Shown: one piece after another, positions 54,732 through 62,107 of the stretch
Layout of the letters: the number at the start of each line of letters is the position of its first letter
How positions within the stretch are numbered: position 1 is the first letter of the stretch
Assembly (NCBI RefSeq): GCF_031822435.1
Contig: NZ_JAVQLW010000001.1
Location: 257,501-321,500 of the forward strand
DNA: 64,000 nt
Reading direction: 5' to 3'
Source of the DNA: Paracoccus sp. MBLB3053
GTDB lineage: Bacteria > Pseudomonadota > Alphaproteobacteria > Rhodobacterales > Rhodobacteraceae
Made by a program: the position numbers and the translations under genes
The notes under the pieces: model-generated
The model's input: the letters and a program-made list of their open reading frames with translations, nothing else
The model's database searches: none
Told to the model about the DNA's origin: nothing

Positions 54732-54794
54732 TTTGCCCGCACACCGGAACGTCATTTCGCCTTTCGCGTTCGTTTCGGCATATCAAGGGGGATG

Positions 54795-55262
54795 ATGATC
54801 AGGATGACTTTGCCCATGAACCGTATCGCAGGCTTTCTCGCCCTTTCGCTGACGCTGGCCCTTTCGACGGTCCCCGCAGCCCATGCACGTGCCAGCGCAG
54901 AGCCCATCATCATCCTGAACAACAAGGGCGGCAACGTGTTGCAGGCAGTCAATGAGCGCGAGAAGCTTGCGCGGAGCGGCCGTCCGGTCCAGGTCCGGGG
55001 CTATTGCCGTTCGGCCTGCACGATCTACATCACCATGCCGAATGCCTGTCTGGGACCCAACGCGACCGTGGGCTTTCATGCCCCGCGCATTCCCGGAACG
55101 CAGATCATTCCGCCGATCGTCGACCAGATCATGGCACGCTACTATCGCAACGGCATTCTGCAGAAATGGAATGCCGAATGGAAAAAGTCGCTGTCGATGC
55201 ACAAGATCTCGGCCAAGCAATACGTCAAGCTGGACCCGCAGACGAAGCTCTGTCCCAAGTGA
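54795..55262 (+). CDS. Secreted ClpP-like (COG3904-type) protein
   Basis: A 155-residue exported protein. A signal peptide of about 30 residues (ending PAAHARA) is followed by IIILNNKGGNVLQAVNERE, RGYCRSACTIYI with S73 between two cysteines, and ATVGFHAP with H95. This order, a GG loop, a Ser in C-x-S-A-C and a His in GFH, matches the periplasmic ClpP-fold family COG3904 of uncharacterised proteases or binding proteins. Two further cysteines may pair. The start is uncertain: AAGGGGG lies 3 bases before this ATG, and other in-frame ATGs lie 3 bases upstream and 9 bases downstream. Confidence 0.72.
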   Translation: MIRMTLPMNRIAGFLALSLTLALSTVPAAHARASAEPIIILNNKGGNVLQAVNEREKLARSGRPVQVRGYCRSACTIYITMPNACLGPNATVGFHAPRIPGTQIIPPIVDQIMARYYRNGILQKWNAEWKKSLSMHKISAKQYVKLDPQTKLCPK

Positions 55263-55285
55263 CCCCTGTCCACCTGCGGGCAATT

Positions 55286-55311
55286 CCCGCGCCACCAAAG
55301 GGCGGCGCGGG
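55286..55311. terminator. Hairpin between convergent secreted-protein genes
   Basis: Perfect 8-bp stem CCCGCGCC / GGCGCGGG (55286-55293, 55304-55311) with a 10-base loop, between the stops of the ClpP-like and phytase-like genes. T-tracts are weak on both strands. Confidence 0.55.
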
Positions 55312-55324
55312 CCTGTTCGTTTGA

Positions 55325-56665
55325 TTACTTGGCGGCCAGCAGCTCCGGCACTGACAGCAGGATGAATTCGTTCTCGGCGGCGCGGCCGATTTCACGCCCG
55401 CCCGAGAAGGGCAGGTTGTTGTCATTGGCGACAAGGATATGGGTCTCGTCGACGCGGGCCACGTTCTCGATCGTGAAGAAGGGAAAGCTGAAATTCCCTT
55501 CGGCGGGCTTGAGCCCTGCCAGCGCCTTGCCCTCCGGATCGGCGATATCCATCAGGTTCACATGGCCGATGCGGCGGATATAGCCCTGATCGTCGCGGCT
55601 CGCAGTGTCGACCAGAACGATGTTCTTGACCTTGGCGGGCAGCGGATAGCAGCTTGCCGCGTCGGCGCCCTCGGCACATGCCTTGGCGGCATCGCCCTCG
55701 CCATTGTCCCGCTCGATCACCAGCGCGCGGGTGTCGTCGATGAAGTTGAAATCCCCGATCGCCGTCGCACCTTCAGAAAGCTTGAAGCGATAGCTGTCCC
55801 CGGTCCAATCCGCCCTGGCCGGATCGAAGACCAGCACGCGCAGGAAATCTCCCTCGGTCTCGCCGCCTTCGACCAGCAGGGGCTTTTCAAGCATCGCCCA
55901 AAGCAGGTTCGAGCCCGGCTGCAAGGCCATCCCTTCATATCCGCCCGACCGTTGAACGCGGAAATCCTTGCCCGGAGCGGCGGGAACGATGGTTCCCGCG
56001 GTATCCGGCCCGGTCAGAACTTCGCCGTCAAGTCGGGTCGCGAACACGTCCAGCACCCGGCCATCGCGTGCAACACGCAGGATATAGGGGCCGAATTCGT
56101 CGCCGATCCAGATTTCGCCATCCAGATACTGGATGCTTTCCGTGTCGAAATCCGAGCCCGTCAGATAGCGACTTTCGGTGCCCTCATTGGCAATGCGGAA
56201 TGGTACCTTGTGATCGGGATCGTTCAGGAAGACGGTTTCAAGACGCTCGACCTTGCCGGTTTCAAAATCCGGGGCCATGCGATGGAAGAACAGCATCGCA
56301 TCCGGGCTGTTCAGCTTTGATCCGAACCCGTTATCGGTCAGGGTGAACCAGCTGCCATCCTCGGCGCGGTTCATTGCAAAGCCCGACATGCCCTGGACAG
56401 GCTGGCCGATGAAGGGCAGCGAAATCCCCGTCGGATGCTGGCCGTAATTCTTGCCCGTATCGCCCATGACGGACATCGGGGCCTCGTTGCGGCCCTTGCC
56501 GGTGAACTTGCCGGAAATCAGCAGGTCGCGAGGCGCATCCTCGGGCGGCGCGATCATCGAGAAGGCAGGCAGGATCGCGTGACCCGCAAGCGTGGCGGGA
56601 TAGATATCTTCGGCCATGGCCGGGCCCGCAAGGCCACAGGCAAGGGCGATCAGGCTGAAACGCAT
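55325..56665 (-). CDS. Secreted phytase-like/esterase-like protein (PF13449 type)
   Basis: A 446-residue exported protein with a signal peptide (cleavage near GPAMAED) and a beta-propeller-like body of the esterase-like activity of phytase family. SWFTLTDNGFGSKLNSPDAM, FDTESIQYLDGEIWIGDEFGPY split by variable loops, and YEGMALQPGSN are the repeating acidic, metal-binding-looking segments of that family. The function is uncertain; family members are extracellular and some hydrolyse phosphate or ester bonds. An AAGGAG site precedes the ATG but is partly inside a leader hairpin. Confidence 0.82.
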   Translation of the reverse strand: MRFSLIALACGLAGPAMAEDIYPATLAGHAILPAFSMIAPPEDAPRDLLISGKFTGKGRNEAPMSVMGDTGKNYGQHPTGISLPFIGQPVQGMSGFAMNRAEDGSWFTLTDNGFGSKLNSPDAMLFFHRMAPDFETGKVERLETVFLNDPDHKVPFRIANEGTESRYLTGSDFDTESIQYLDGEIWIGDEFGPYILRVARDGRVLDVFATRLDGEVLTGPDTAGTIVPAAPGKDFRVQRSGGYEGMALQPGSNLLWAMLEKPLLVEGGETEGDFLRVLVFDPARADWTGDSYRFKLSEGATAIGDFNFIDDTRALVIERDNGEGDAAKACAEGADAASCYPLPAKVKNIVLVDTASRDDQGYIRRIGHVNLMDIADPEGKALAGLKPAEGNFSFPFFTIENVARVDETHILVANDNNLPFSGGREIGRAAENEFILLSVPELLAAK

Positions 56666-56666
56666 G

Positions 56667-56697
56667 GAAGGCTCCTTCGTTTGATTCCAGAGCCTTC
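56667..56697 (-). promoter_or_regulatory. Hairpin masking the ribosome binding site of the phytase-like gene
   Basis: Perfect 8-bp inverted repeat GAAGGCTC / GAGCCTTC (56667-56674, 56690-56697) with a 15-base loop, ending one base before the start codon. In the mRNA the second arm begins with the last three bases of the AAGGAG Shine-Dalgarno, so folding would block initiation. Regulation is inferred. Confidence 0.5.
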
Positions 56698-56757
56698 TGC
56701 TAAGCGATGCCAGTGACAGGTATGCTTCACCTGTATGGCAGCCGGGTAACGGGCAGA

Positions 56758-57519
56758 TTACTCCCTGAGCCGCCAGCCGGTCAGGAAGATCCAGCGGATC
56801 ACCGCCATGCAGACCAGGATCATCAGAGCGACGGCAAAAAGCGAGACGCCAACCGGAACATCGGCCAGATCAAAGAACGACCAGCGGAAGCCCGAGATCA
56901 GGTAAAGCACCGGATTGAGCTTCGCGACGGCCTCCCAGAAGGGCGGCAGCATCGAGGCCGAATAGAACGCCCCGCCAAGAAAGACGAGCGGCGTGATGAC
57001 CATCATCGGCACGATCTGAAGCTGCTCGAAGCTTTTTGCCCAGAGCCCGATGATGAACCCGAGAAGCGAGAAGCCGACCGCCGTCAGGATCAGGAACGAG
57101 ATCATCCAGAAGGGATGCGCGATATGCGCGCCGTTGAACCAGAAGCTGGTCAGAAGGATCACCAGCGCGATCATCACCGCCTTGGTCGCAGCCGCGCCGA
57201 CAAAGCCCAGCGTCACCTCGATCCAGCCGGTCGGGGCGACCAGATATTCATAGATCGTCCCCGAGAATTTCGGGAAATAGATCCCGAAGCTCGCATTGGA
57301 TACCGATTGCTGCAGCACGGTCAGCATCATCAGCCCGGGAACGATGAAGGCGCCATAAGCCACGCCCTCGACCGACTGGATGCGCCCCCCGATGGCCGCG
57401 CCGAAGACGACAAAGTAAAGCACCGTCGACAGGACCGGCGAGGCCAGGGATTGCCAGATCGTGCGGAAGAAGCGCGCCATTTCATGGCCGTAGACGGCGC
57501 GAACGGATTGCCAGTTCAT
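56758..57519 (-). CDS. ABC-2 type permease (YadH-like)
   Basis: A 253-residue permease with six hydrophobic segments and the ABC2_membrane pattern, including [35 protein letters not shown] and the late [19 protein letters not shown]. It resembles E. coli YadH in length and layout. The transported substrate is unknown; related pairs export lipids, polysaccharides or drugs. The ATG overlaps the stop of the ATPase gene by 4 bases. Confidence 0.9.
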   Translation of the reverse strand: MNWQSVRAVYGHEMARFFRTIWQSLASPVLSTVLYFVVFGAAIGGRIQSVEGVAYGAFIVPGLMMLTVLQQSVSNASFGIYFPKFSGTIYEYLVAPTGWIEVTLGFVGAAATKAVMIALVILLTSFWFNGAHIAHPFWMISFLILTAVGFSLLGFIIGLWAKSFEQLQIVPMMVITPLVFLGGAFYSASMLPPFWEAVAKLNPVLYLISGFRWSFFDLADVPVGVSLFAVALMILVCMAVIRWIFLTGWRLRE

Positions 57520-58457
57520 GCGCGGACCTCCTCGGGCTTGTCCTCGACGAGCGCCATGAAGATTTCCTCGAGATTGCTTTGCTTGGTCGCGACATCGCGC
57601 ACGGCGATGCCATGCTGGGTCAGATCGCCCAGCAGCCGCGCGATGCCGGTGCGATCCGCATTGGTGTCATAGTCGTAGCCCAGCTGCATGCCGTTTCCGT
57701 TGAGCGTCATCCCGCGCTCGGCAAGCGCTTCGGGCAATTCGGCCAGCGGCTCGTAAAGATCGATTGTCAGACGCTTCTTGCCGAACTCTCCCATCAGTTC
57801 CGCCTTTGGCTTCACCAGCAGGATCTCGCCCTTGTTGATCACGCCGATCCGGTCGGCCATGTCTTCGGCCTCTTCGAGATAATGCGTGGTCAGGATGATC
57901 GTGACGCCTTGGGCGCTGAGCGCGCGCACGACCTGCCACATCTCGCGGCGCAGTGCGACATCCACCCCCGCCGTCGGTTCGTCGAGAAACAGGACCTTGG
58001 GCCGGTGCGACAGTGCCTTGGCGATCAGGACGCGGCGCTTCATGCCCCCCGACAGCTCGCGCGTGCGCGCATCGCGCTTGTCCCACAGCGCGAGGCTGCG
58101 CAGAAGCTGCTCGAGATAGGCCTCGTCCGGCCCCTCGCCGTAAAGTCCGCGGGTGAAGCGGACGCAGTCGATGACCTTCTCGAAGGGTTCGAGCAGGATC
58201 TCCTGCGGCACGAGCCCAATCATCTTGCGTGCGGCCCGCCAGTCCTTGCGGATGTCATGCCCACCCACGCGGACGGTGCCCCCGGTCGGCGTCACAAGGC
58301 CGCAGATGATCGAGATCATCGTCGTCTTGCCCGCCCCGTTCGGGCCAAGCAGGGCCAGGATCTCGCCTTCGTTGATATTCAGTGAAACGCCGTTCAGCGC
58401 GGCCGTGCCGCTGCCATAACGCTTGGAGAGATTGTCGATCTCGATGATGGCACTCAT
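57516..58457 (-). CDS. ABC transporter ATPase (YadG-like)
   Basis: A 313-residue ATPase partner of the downstream permease. It has Walker [13 protein letters not shown], the [15 protein letters not shown] signature, Walker [13 protein letters not shown] and the H-loop [15 protein letters not shown], plus the C-terminal accessory domain of the DrrA/NodI/YadG group. It is the first gene of a two-gene operon with GAGGG upstream. Confidence 0.92.
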   Translation of the reverse strand: MSAIIEIDNLSKRYGSGTAALNGVSLNINEGEILALLGPNGAGKTTMISIICGLVTPTGGTVRVGGHDIRKDWRAARKMIGLVPQEILLEPFEKVIDCVRFTRGLYGEGPDEAYLEQLLRSLALWDKRDARTRELSGGMKRRVLIAKALSHRPKVLFLDEPTAGVDVALRREMWQVVRALSAQGVTIILTTHYLEEAEDMADRIGVINKGEILLVKPKAELMGEFGKKRLTIDLYEPLAELPEALAERGMTLNGNGMQLGYDYDTNADRTGIARLLGDLTQHGIAVRDVATKQSNLEEIFMALVEDKPEEVRA

Positions 58458-58614
58458 GCGCCCTCCTGTATCGTCGGTTCGGGCAGTGAACGGCGTGCCC
58501 TCGCAGCGGCGGGCGCACGGTATTCATCAGTCCTGAAAGCAGGTTCCAGCCGCGGCTGCGGTCGGGTTCGTCCGAGATAGGTAACGACTTGGGCCGGAAC
58601 AATGGCCGCAAGGA

Positions 58615-59388
58615 TCAGTTTTCGGCAAGGGACTCTTTTCCGCCGGCCAATTGGAACAGCCGGGTGCTGGCCCCTTCGATCTGCTGGGCCAGTTCGCGAA
58701 GCACCTCATCCGAGGATTTGCCCGCTGCCATCCCGGGCAGGAACTCGACCACGCAGGTGCCCCGGCGGATCGGATAGCCGCGCTTGGGCCAGAACATGCC
58801 GCAATTCACCGCAACGGGTATGACCGGCAGGCCGGTCGCGCGCTGGATGATCGCGACGCCGGGCTTGTAGGGAACGGTCGTGCCCGGTTTCGTCCGCGTG
58901 CCCTCGGGATAGAAAATCAACTGCCCGAGGCCGTCGGGCGTGCTCCGGGCGGATTCGACCTCCGAGATGATCTGGCGCATCGCATCCTTGCCGCGCGCGC
59001 GATCGATCGGGATGCACCCCACCTTGCGCGCGAACCAGCCCATGATCGGCACCCTCATGACTTCGCGCTTCATCACGAAGGCGCGATCGGGACAGGCCGA
59101 GGCGATTGCGAGAATATCCAGAAAGCTCTGATGCTTGGCCGCGATCAGCGCATCGCCTGCGGGCAGCGTGCCGCGAAACTCGACCCGTATGCCGGCAATG
59201 ACGCGCGCACCGCCCAGCATGAAGCGCAACCAGCGGGAGCCGGTGCGTTTCGCGTTCGATGCGTCGATCCATGTGCCCGGCAGGCCGATCAGCCCGATGA
59301 CGGACGTGATCAGCACGGCGTAGATGTAGAACACGCCCGTCCGCAACCAGTCGAGAATTGACGCCGGGCGCGGCTCATAGGGGTTCAT
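58615..59388 (-). CDS. plsC: 1-acyl-sn-glycerol-3-phosphate acyltransferase
   Basis: Acylates lysophosphatidic acid to phosphatidic acid in the inner membrane. The 257-residue protein has an N-terminal membrane helix (about 17-37), the catalytic H-x4-D block KHQSFLD, the phosphate-binding FYPEGTRTKPG and the later VIPVAVNCGMFW. Its ATG shares one base with the ftsX stop (TGATG), so it is coupled to ftsEX. That link places phospholipid supply next to division functions. Confidence 0.92.
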   Translation of the reverse strand: MNPYEPRPASILDWLRTGVFYIYAVLITSVIGLIGLPGTWIDASNAKRTGSRWLRFMLGGARVIAGIRVEFRGTLPAGDALIAAKHQSFLDILAIASACPDRAFVMKREVMRVPIMGWFARKVGCIPIDRARGKDAMRQIISEVESARSTPDGLGQLIFYPEGTRTKPGTTVPYKPGVAIIQRATGLPVIPVAVNCGMFWPKRGYPIRRGTCVVEFLPGMAAGKSSDEVLRELAQQIEGASTRLFQLAGGKESLAEN

Positions 59389-60317
59389 CAGCGGACCTCC
59401 CGCAGCATGCGAAGCGCGGCCGAGCGGGTCGCACCGAATCCGATCACTGCAGCCACGGCCGGAATGAGCAGCGGCCAGAACCAGCCCCAGCCCTGAAAGC
59501 CGAGCCCGGTCAGGAAGCCGCCGGCATCATCGGCCGCAGGCAGCGCCCAGACCGCGATCATCCCGAGCCCGGTGCCGATGGCCGCGCCCATTGCGGCGCG
59601 GCGCGTGAACCGGCGCACGAAGGCCGTCGCAATCGTGATATCGCGCGCGCCGATCAGGCGCAGCACCCGGATCACCTGACCGTTCGCGGCCAGCGCTGCC
59701 TTGGCGGCCAGCGTGATCATCGCGCCCGATGCGGCCGCAATCAGCACCAGCGAAAACAGGCCAAGCACCTTCAGCCGACCGGCAGCCCTCACCAACGGCT
59801 GACGCCAGCGCGTGTGATCGTCAAGCACCGCGCCCGGCGCCTCGCCCTGCAGGCGCAGCCGAAGCGCATCTGCATCGAAGCCTTCCTTGGCCTCGATCAC
59901 CTCGATCAGGCGGGGAATGGGCAGGGCCTCGACCGGAACATCGGGTCCGAACCACGGCTCCAACAGCTTTTCGACCTCGGCATCGGGCAGCAGGCGCGAC
60001 CCGGCGATGCCCGGCGTGGTCTTCAGCACCTCCATGACCGTGACCGTCTGATCGTCGATCTGGTCCTGCGGGGCCGAAACCCGGATCGTCGCGCTTTGCC
60101 CCAACTCGGTCGACCAGCGCTCGGCCAGCCGCCCGGTCGCCAAAGCCAGCGCCAGCGCAAAAACCGCAAGAAAGGCCATCGCCGCCGCCGCGAATACGGT
60201 CAGTTGCGCCGTGAAACCGGTCGGCGGGACGACACGATCGGTGCCGGCTGAATCGGGCCGGGTCAGACCGCGCCAGAGTGCCGAGAGTTCAAGGGATTTC
60301 AGGTCGCGTCCGGTCAC
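59388..60317 (-). CDS. ftsX: Cell division protein FtsX
   Basis: Permease-like partner of FtsE that relays ATP hydrolysis to periplasmic peptidoglycan hydrolase regulators at the septum. The 309-residue protein has a first membrane helix at about 34-60, a periplasmic loop of about 110 residues (about 65-165) and three C-terminal helices in the FtsX fold, with LIGARDITIATAFVRRF between them. It overlaps ftsE by 4 bases and plsC by one base. Confidence 0.92.
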   Translation of the reverse strand: MTGRDLKSLELSALWRGLTRPDSAGTDRVVPPTGFTAQLTVFAAAAMAFLAVFALALALATGRLAERWSTELGQSATIRVSAPQDQIDDQTVTVMEVLKTTPGIAGSRLLPDAEVEKLLEPWFGPDVPVEALPIPRLIEVIEAKEGFDADALRLRLQGEAPGAVLDDHTRWRQPLVRAAGRLKVLGLFSLVLIAAASGAMITLAAKAALAANGQVIRVLRLIGARDITIATAFVRRFTRRAAMGAAIGTGLGMIAVWALPAADDAGGFLTGLGFQGWGWFWPLLIPAVAAVIGFGATRSAALRMLREVR

Positions 60318-60988
60318 AGGTCTGCTCCCGCAAGTTGCAGCCGCTTGCCGGCGATGCGCAGCACGCGCGCCTGCACATGTTGCTTGGCGGCGCGGATCAG
60401 GTTGAGGTCGTGAGTCGCAAAAAGGACCGATTTCCCCGAATGGTTGAGCCCCACCAGCAGATCCAGCAAGCGCATCGACATGTCCCAGTCAAGATTGCCC
60501 GTCGGCTCATCGGCAATGATCAGGTCGGGCGACATGATGACCGCACGCGCCAGGGCCGCACGCTGCCTTTCCCCGCCGGAAAGCGAGGGTGGCAACGACC
60601 GGCTGTGCTGCGTCAATTGCACCCAGGACAGAAGATCGCTGATCGACTGCATGTCCACGCTCTGTCCCGCGACGATCTGCGGCAATGCGATATTCTCGGC
60701 CACCGGAAGATGGTCAAGGAACTGCGTGTCCTGGTGGACGACGCCCACCCGCCGGCGCAACGCGGCTATTCCGTCGCGCGACAGGCTCGTCACATCCTGG
60801 CCGAATGCGGTCATGCGCCCGGCACTCGGCAACAGATCGGCATAGCAAAGCCTCAGGAAGGTGGTCTTGCCCGAACCCGAAGGGCCGGTCAGGAAATGGA
60901 ACGATCCCGGCTGAAGCGACAAGGACATATCCGCCAGCAGCGGCTCGCCCCCGCTATAGCCGAAGGACAGGTTGTGCATCTCGATCAC
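60314..60988 (-). CDS. ftsE: Cell division ATP-binding protein FtsE
   Basis: ATPase of the FtsEX complex. The 224-residue protein has HNLSFGYSGG at the A-loop region, Walker A TGPSGSGKTTFL, the Q-loop VVHQDTQFL, signature LSGGERQRAALARAV, Walker B LIIADEPTGNLD and H-loop LFATHDLNLI. Translation begins at GTG with AAAAGGGGG 6-8 bases upstream; earlier in-frame codons reach the divergent gene and are not conserved. It heads the ftsE-ftsX-plsC operon. Confidence 0.94.
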   Translation of the reverse strand: MIEMHNLSFGYSGGEPLLADMSLSLQPGSFHFLTGPSGSGKTTFLRLCYADLLPSAGRMTAFGQDVTSLSRDGIAALRRRVGVVHQDTQFLDHLPVAENIALPQIVAGQSVDMQSISDLLSWVQLTQHSRSLPPSLSGGERQRAALARAVIMSPDLIIADEPTGNLDWDMSMRLLDLLVGLNHSGKSVLFATHDLNLIRAAKQHVQARVLRIAGKRLQLAGADL

Positions 60989-61114
60989 TTGGGACCCCCT
61001 TTTGTCCGGGCTTCTTGGCTCGCGGTTCGTGGCTTGATAGAACAGTCCGGCGGCGATTGCGAGACGCAGGCATGCATGCGCGCCGCGTTCACGTCCGGCC
61101 AAGAAAGACATTGA

Positions 61115-62104
61115 ATGCGCCTTATCTGTCCACGTTGCGGAGCCCAATACGAGATCCCGGATACGGCGATTCCCGCATCAGGGCGCGAAGTGGAATGCTC
61201 GGCCTGCAGCCATGTCTGGCGACAGGACGGGCCCGCCCCTGCGGCACCGGCCCCGGCTTTCGAGGGCGGGCACCGTTCTGACCAGCATTACGATCCGGCC
61301 GCGCGCCCCGCATTGAACCGCCCGCTGCACGAATCGGTTCTGGCGATCCTGCGCGAGGAAACCGCGCGTGAACTTTCCGCAAGACGAGAGGCGGGTCGTG
61401 AAACCGTCCCCGACGCAGGCTCGGCAACGGACGATCACATTGACGCGAGCAGAACGGCTGCGCCCGCCGCACCCCCGGACCCGGCCGGACCCAGACATGA
61501 GTCCTCGCTTCCCCCTGCCGAGGAAATAGTCTGGCCGGTGACGACCGTCATCCTGCCCGGAGACCCCCTGCCGATGGGCGGCGCCGCGGAAGCCCCCCCT
61601 GCCGAGGCATCAAAGGCTTCTGCGCCGTCGACGCCTGAACCCGCAGACCCGCCGAGAGAGGTCGTGTCGGCCGAAGCCGAAACCGAAGCGGCGCCCGTAT
61701 CCACCCCCGCGCCATCGGCGCTGCCCGATGCCGCGCAACTGGCGGCAACCCTCACCCGCAAACCCGACCCGGCAGAGGCAGCGCCCGAAGATGCTCCGCC
61801 GGTCGAAACGGTGACCGAGGCCCAGCCCGAGCGGTCGACGGCCGTGCTCCTGCGCCCTGCCGCCGATCCCGTGCCGCTTCCGCCCAAGGTCGCGGTGATC
61901 GTCCCGGATCGTTCCCATTCCGGCTACTGGCTTGGGTTTGGGCTGGCGGTCGCCGTTGCGGCGGGGCTTGCGGCCTTCTATTCGCTCGCGCCGGACGAGG
62001 GCTCTTCGCTTGCTGCTGAATGGAAAGCCGATCTGGATCGGGGCCGGATCTGGCTGCACGATCGCGCCACTGCGCTGATGGGCGGCCTTGGCGGCACCGA
62101 CTAA
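61115..62104 (+). CDS. Zinc-ribbon single-pass membrane protein
   Basis: A 329-residue protein with an N-terminal MJ0042-type zinc ribbon (CPRCGAQYEIP, then CSACSHVW), a long disordered Pro/Ala/Glu-rich region (about 40-265), one membrane helix (about 268-290, LGFGLAVAVAAGLAAFYSL) and a short C-terminal tail. Such proteins are common beside ftsE in alphaproteobacteria. The function is unknown; the divergent position, 126 bases from ftsE, hints at a division or envelope role (inference). It converges on the TIGR02302 gene with 3 bases between stops. Confidence 0.8.
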   Translation: MRLICPRCGAQYEIPDTAIPASGREVECSACSHVWRQDGPAPAAPAPAFEGGHRSDQHYDPAARPALNRPLHESVLAILREETARELSARREAGRETVPDAGSATDDHIDASRTAAPAAPPDPAGPRHESSLPPAEEIVWPVTTVILPGDPLPMGGAAEAPPAEASKASAPSTPEPADPPREVVSAEAETEAAPVSTPAPSALPDAAQLAATLTRKPDPAEAAPEDAPPVETVTEAQPERSTAVLLRPAADPVPLPPKVAVIVPDRSHSGYWLGFGLAVAVAAGLAAFYSLAPDEGSSLAAEWKADLDRGRIWLHDRATALMGGLGGTD

Positions 62105-62107
62105 AGC

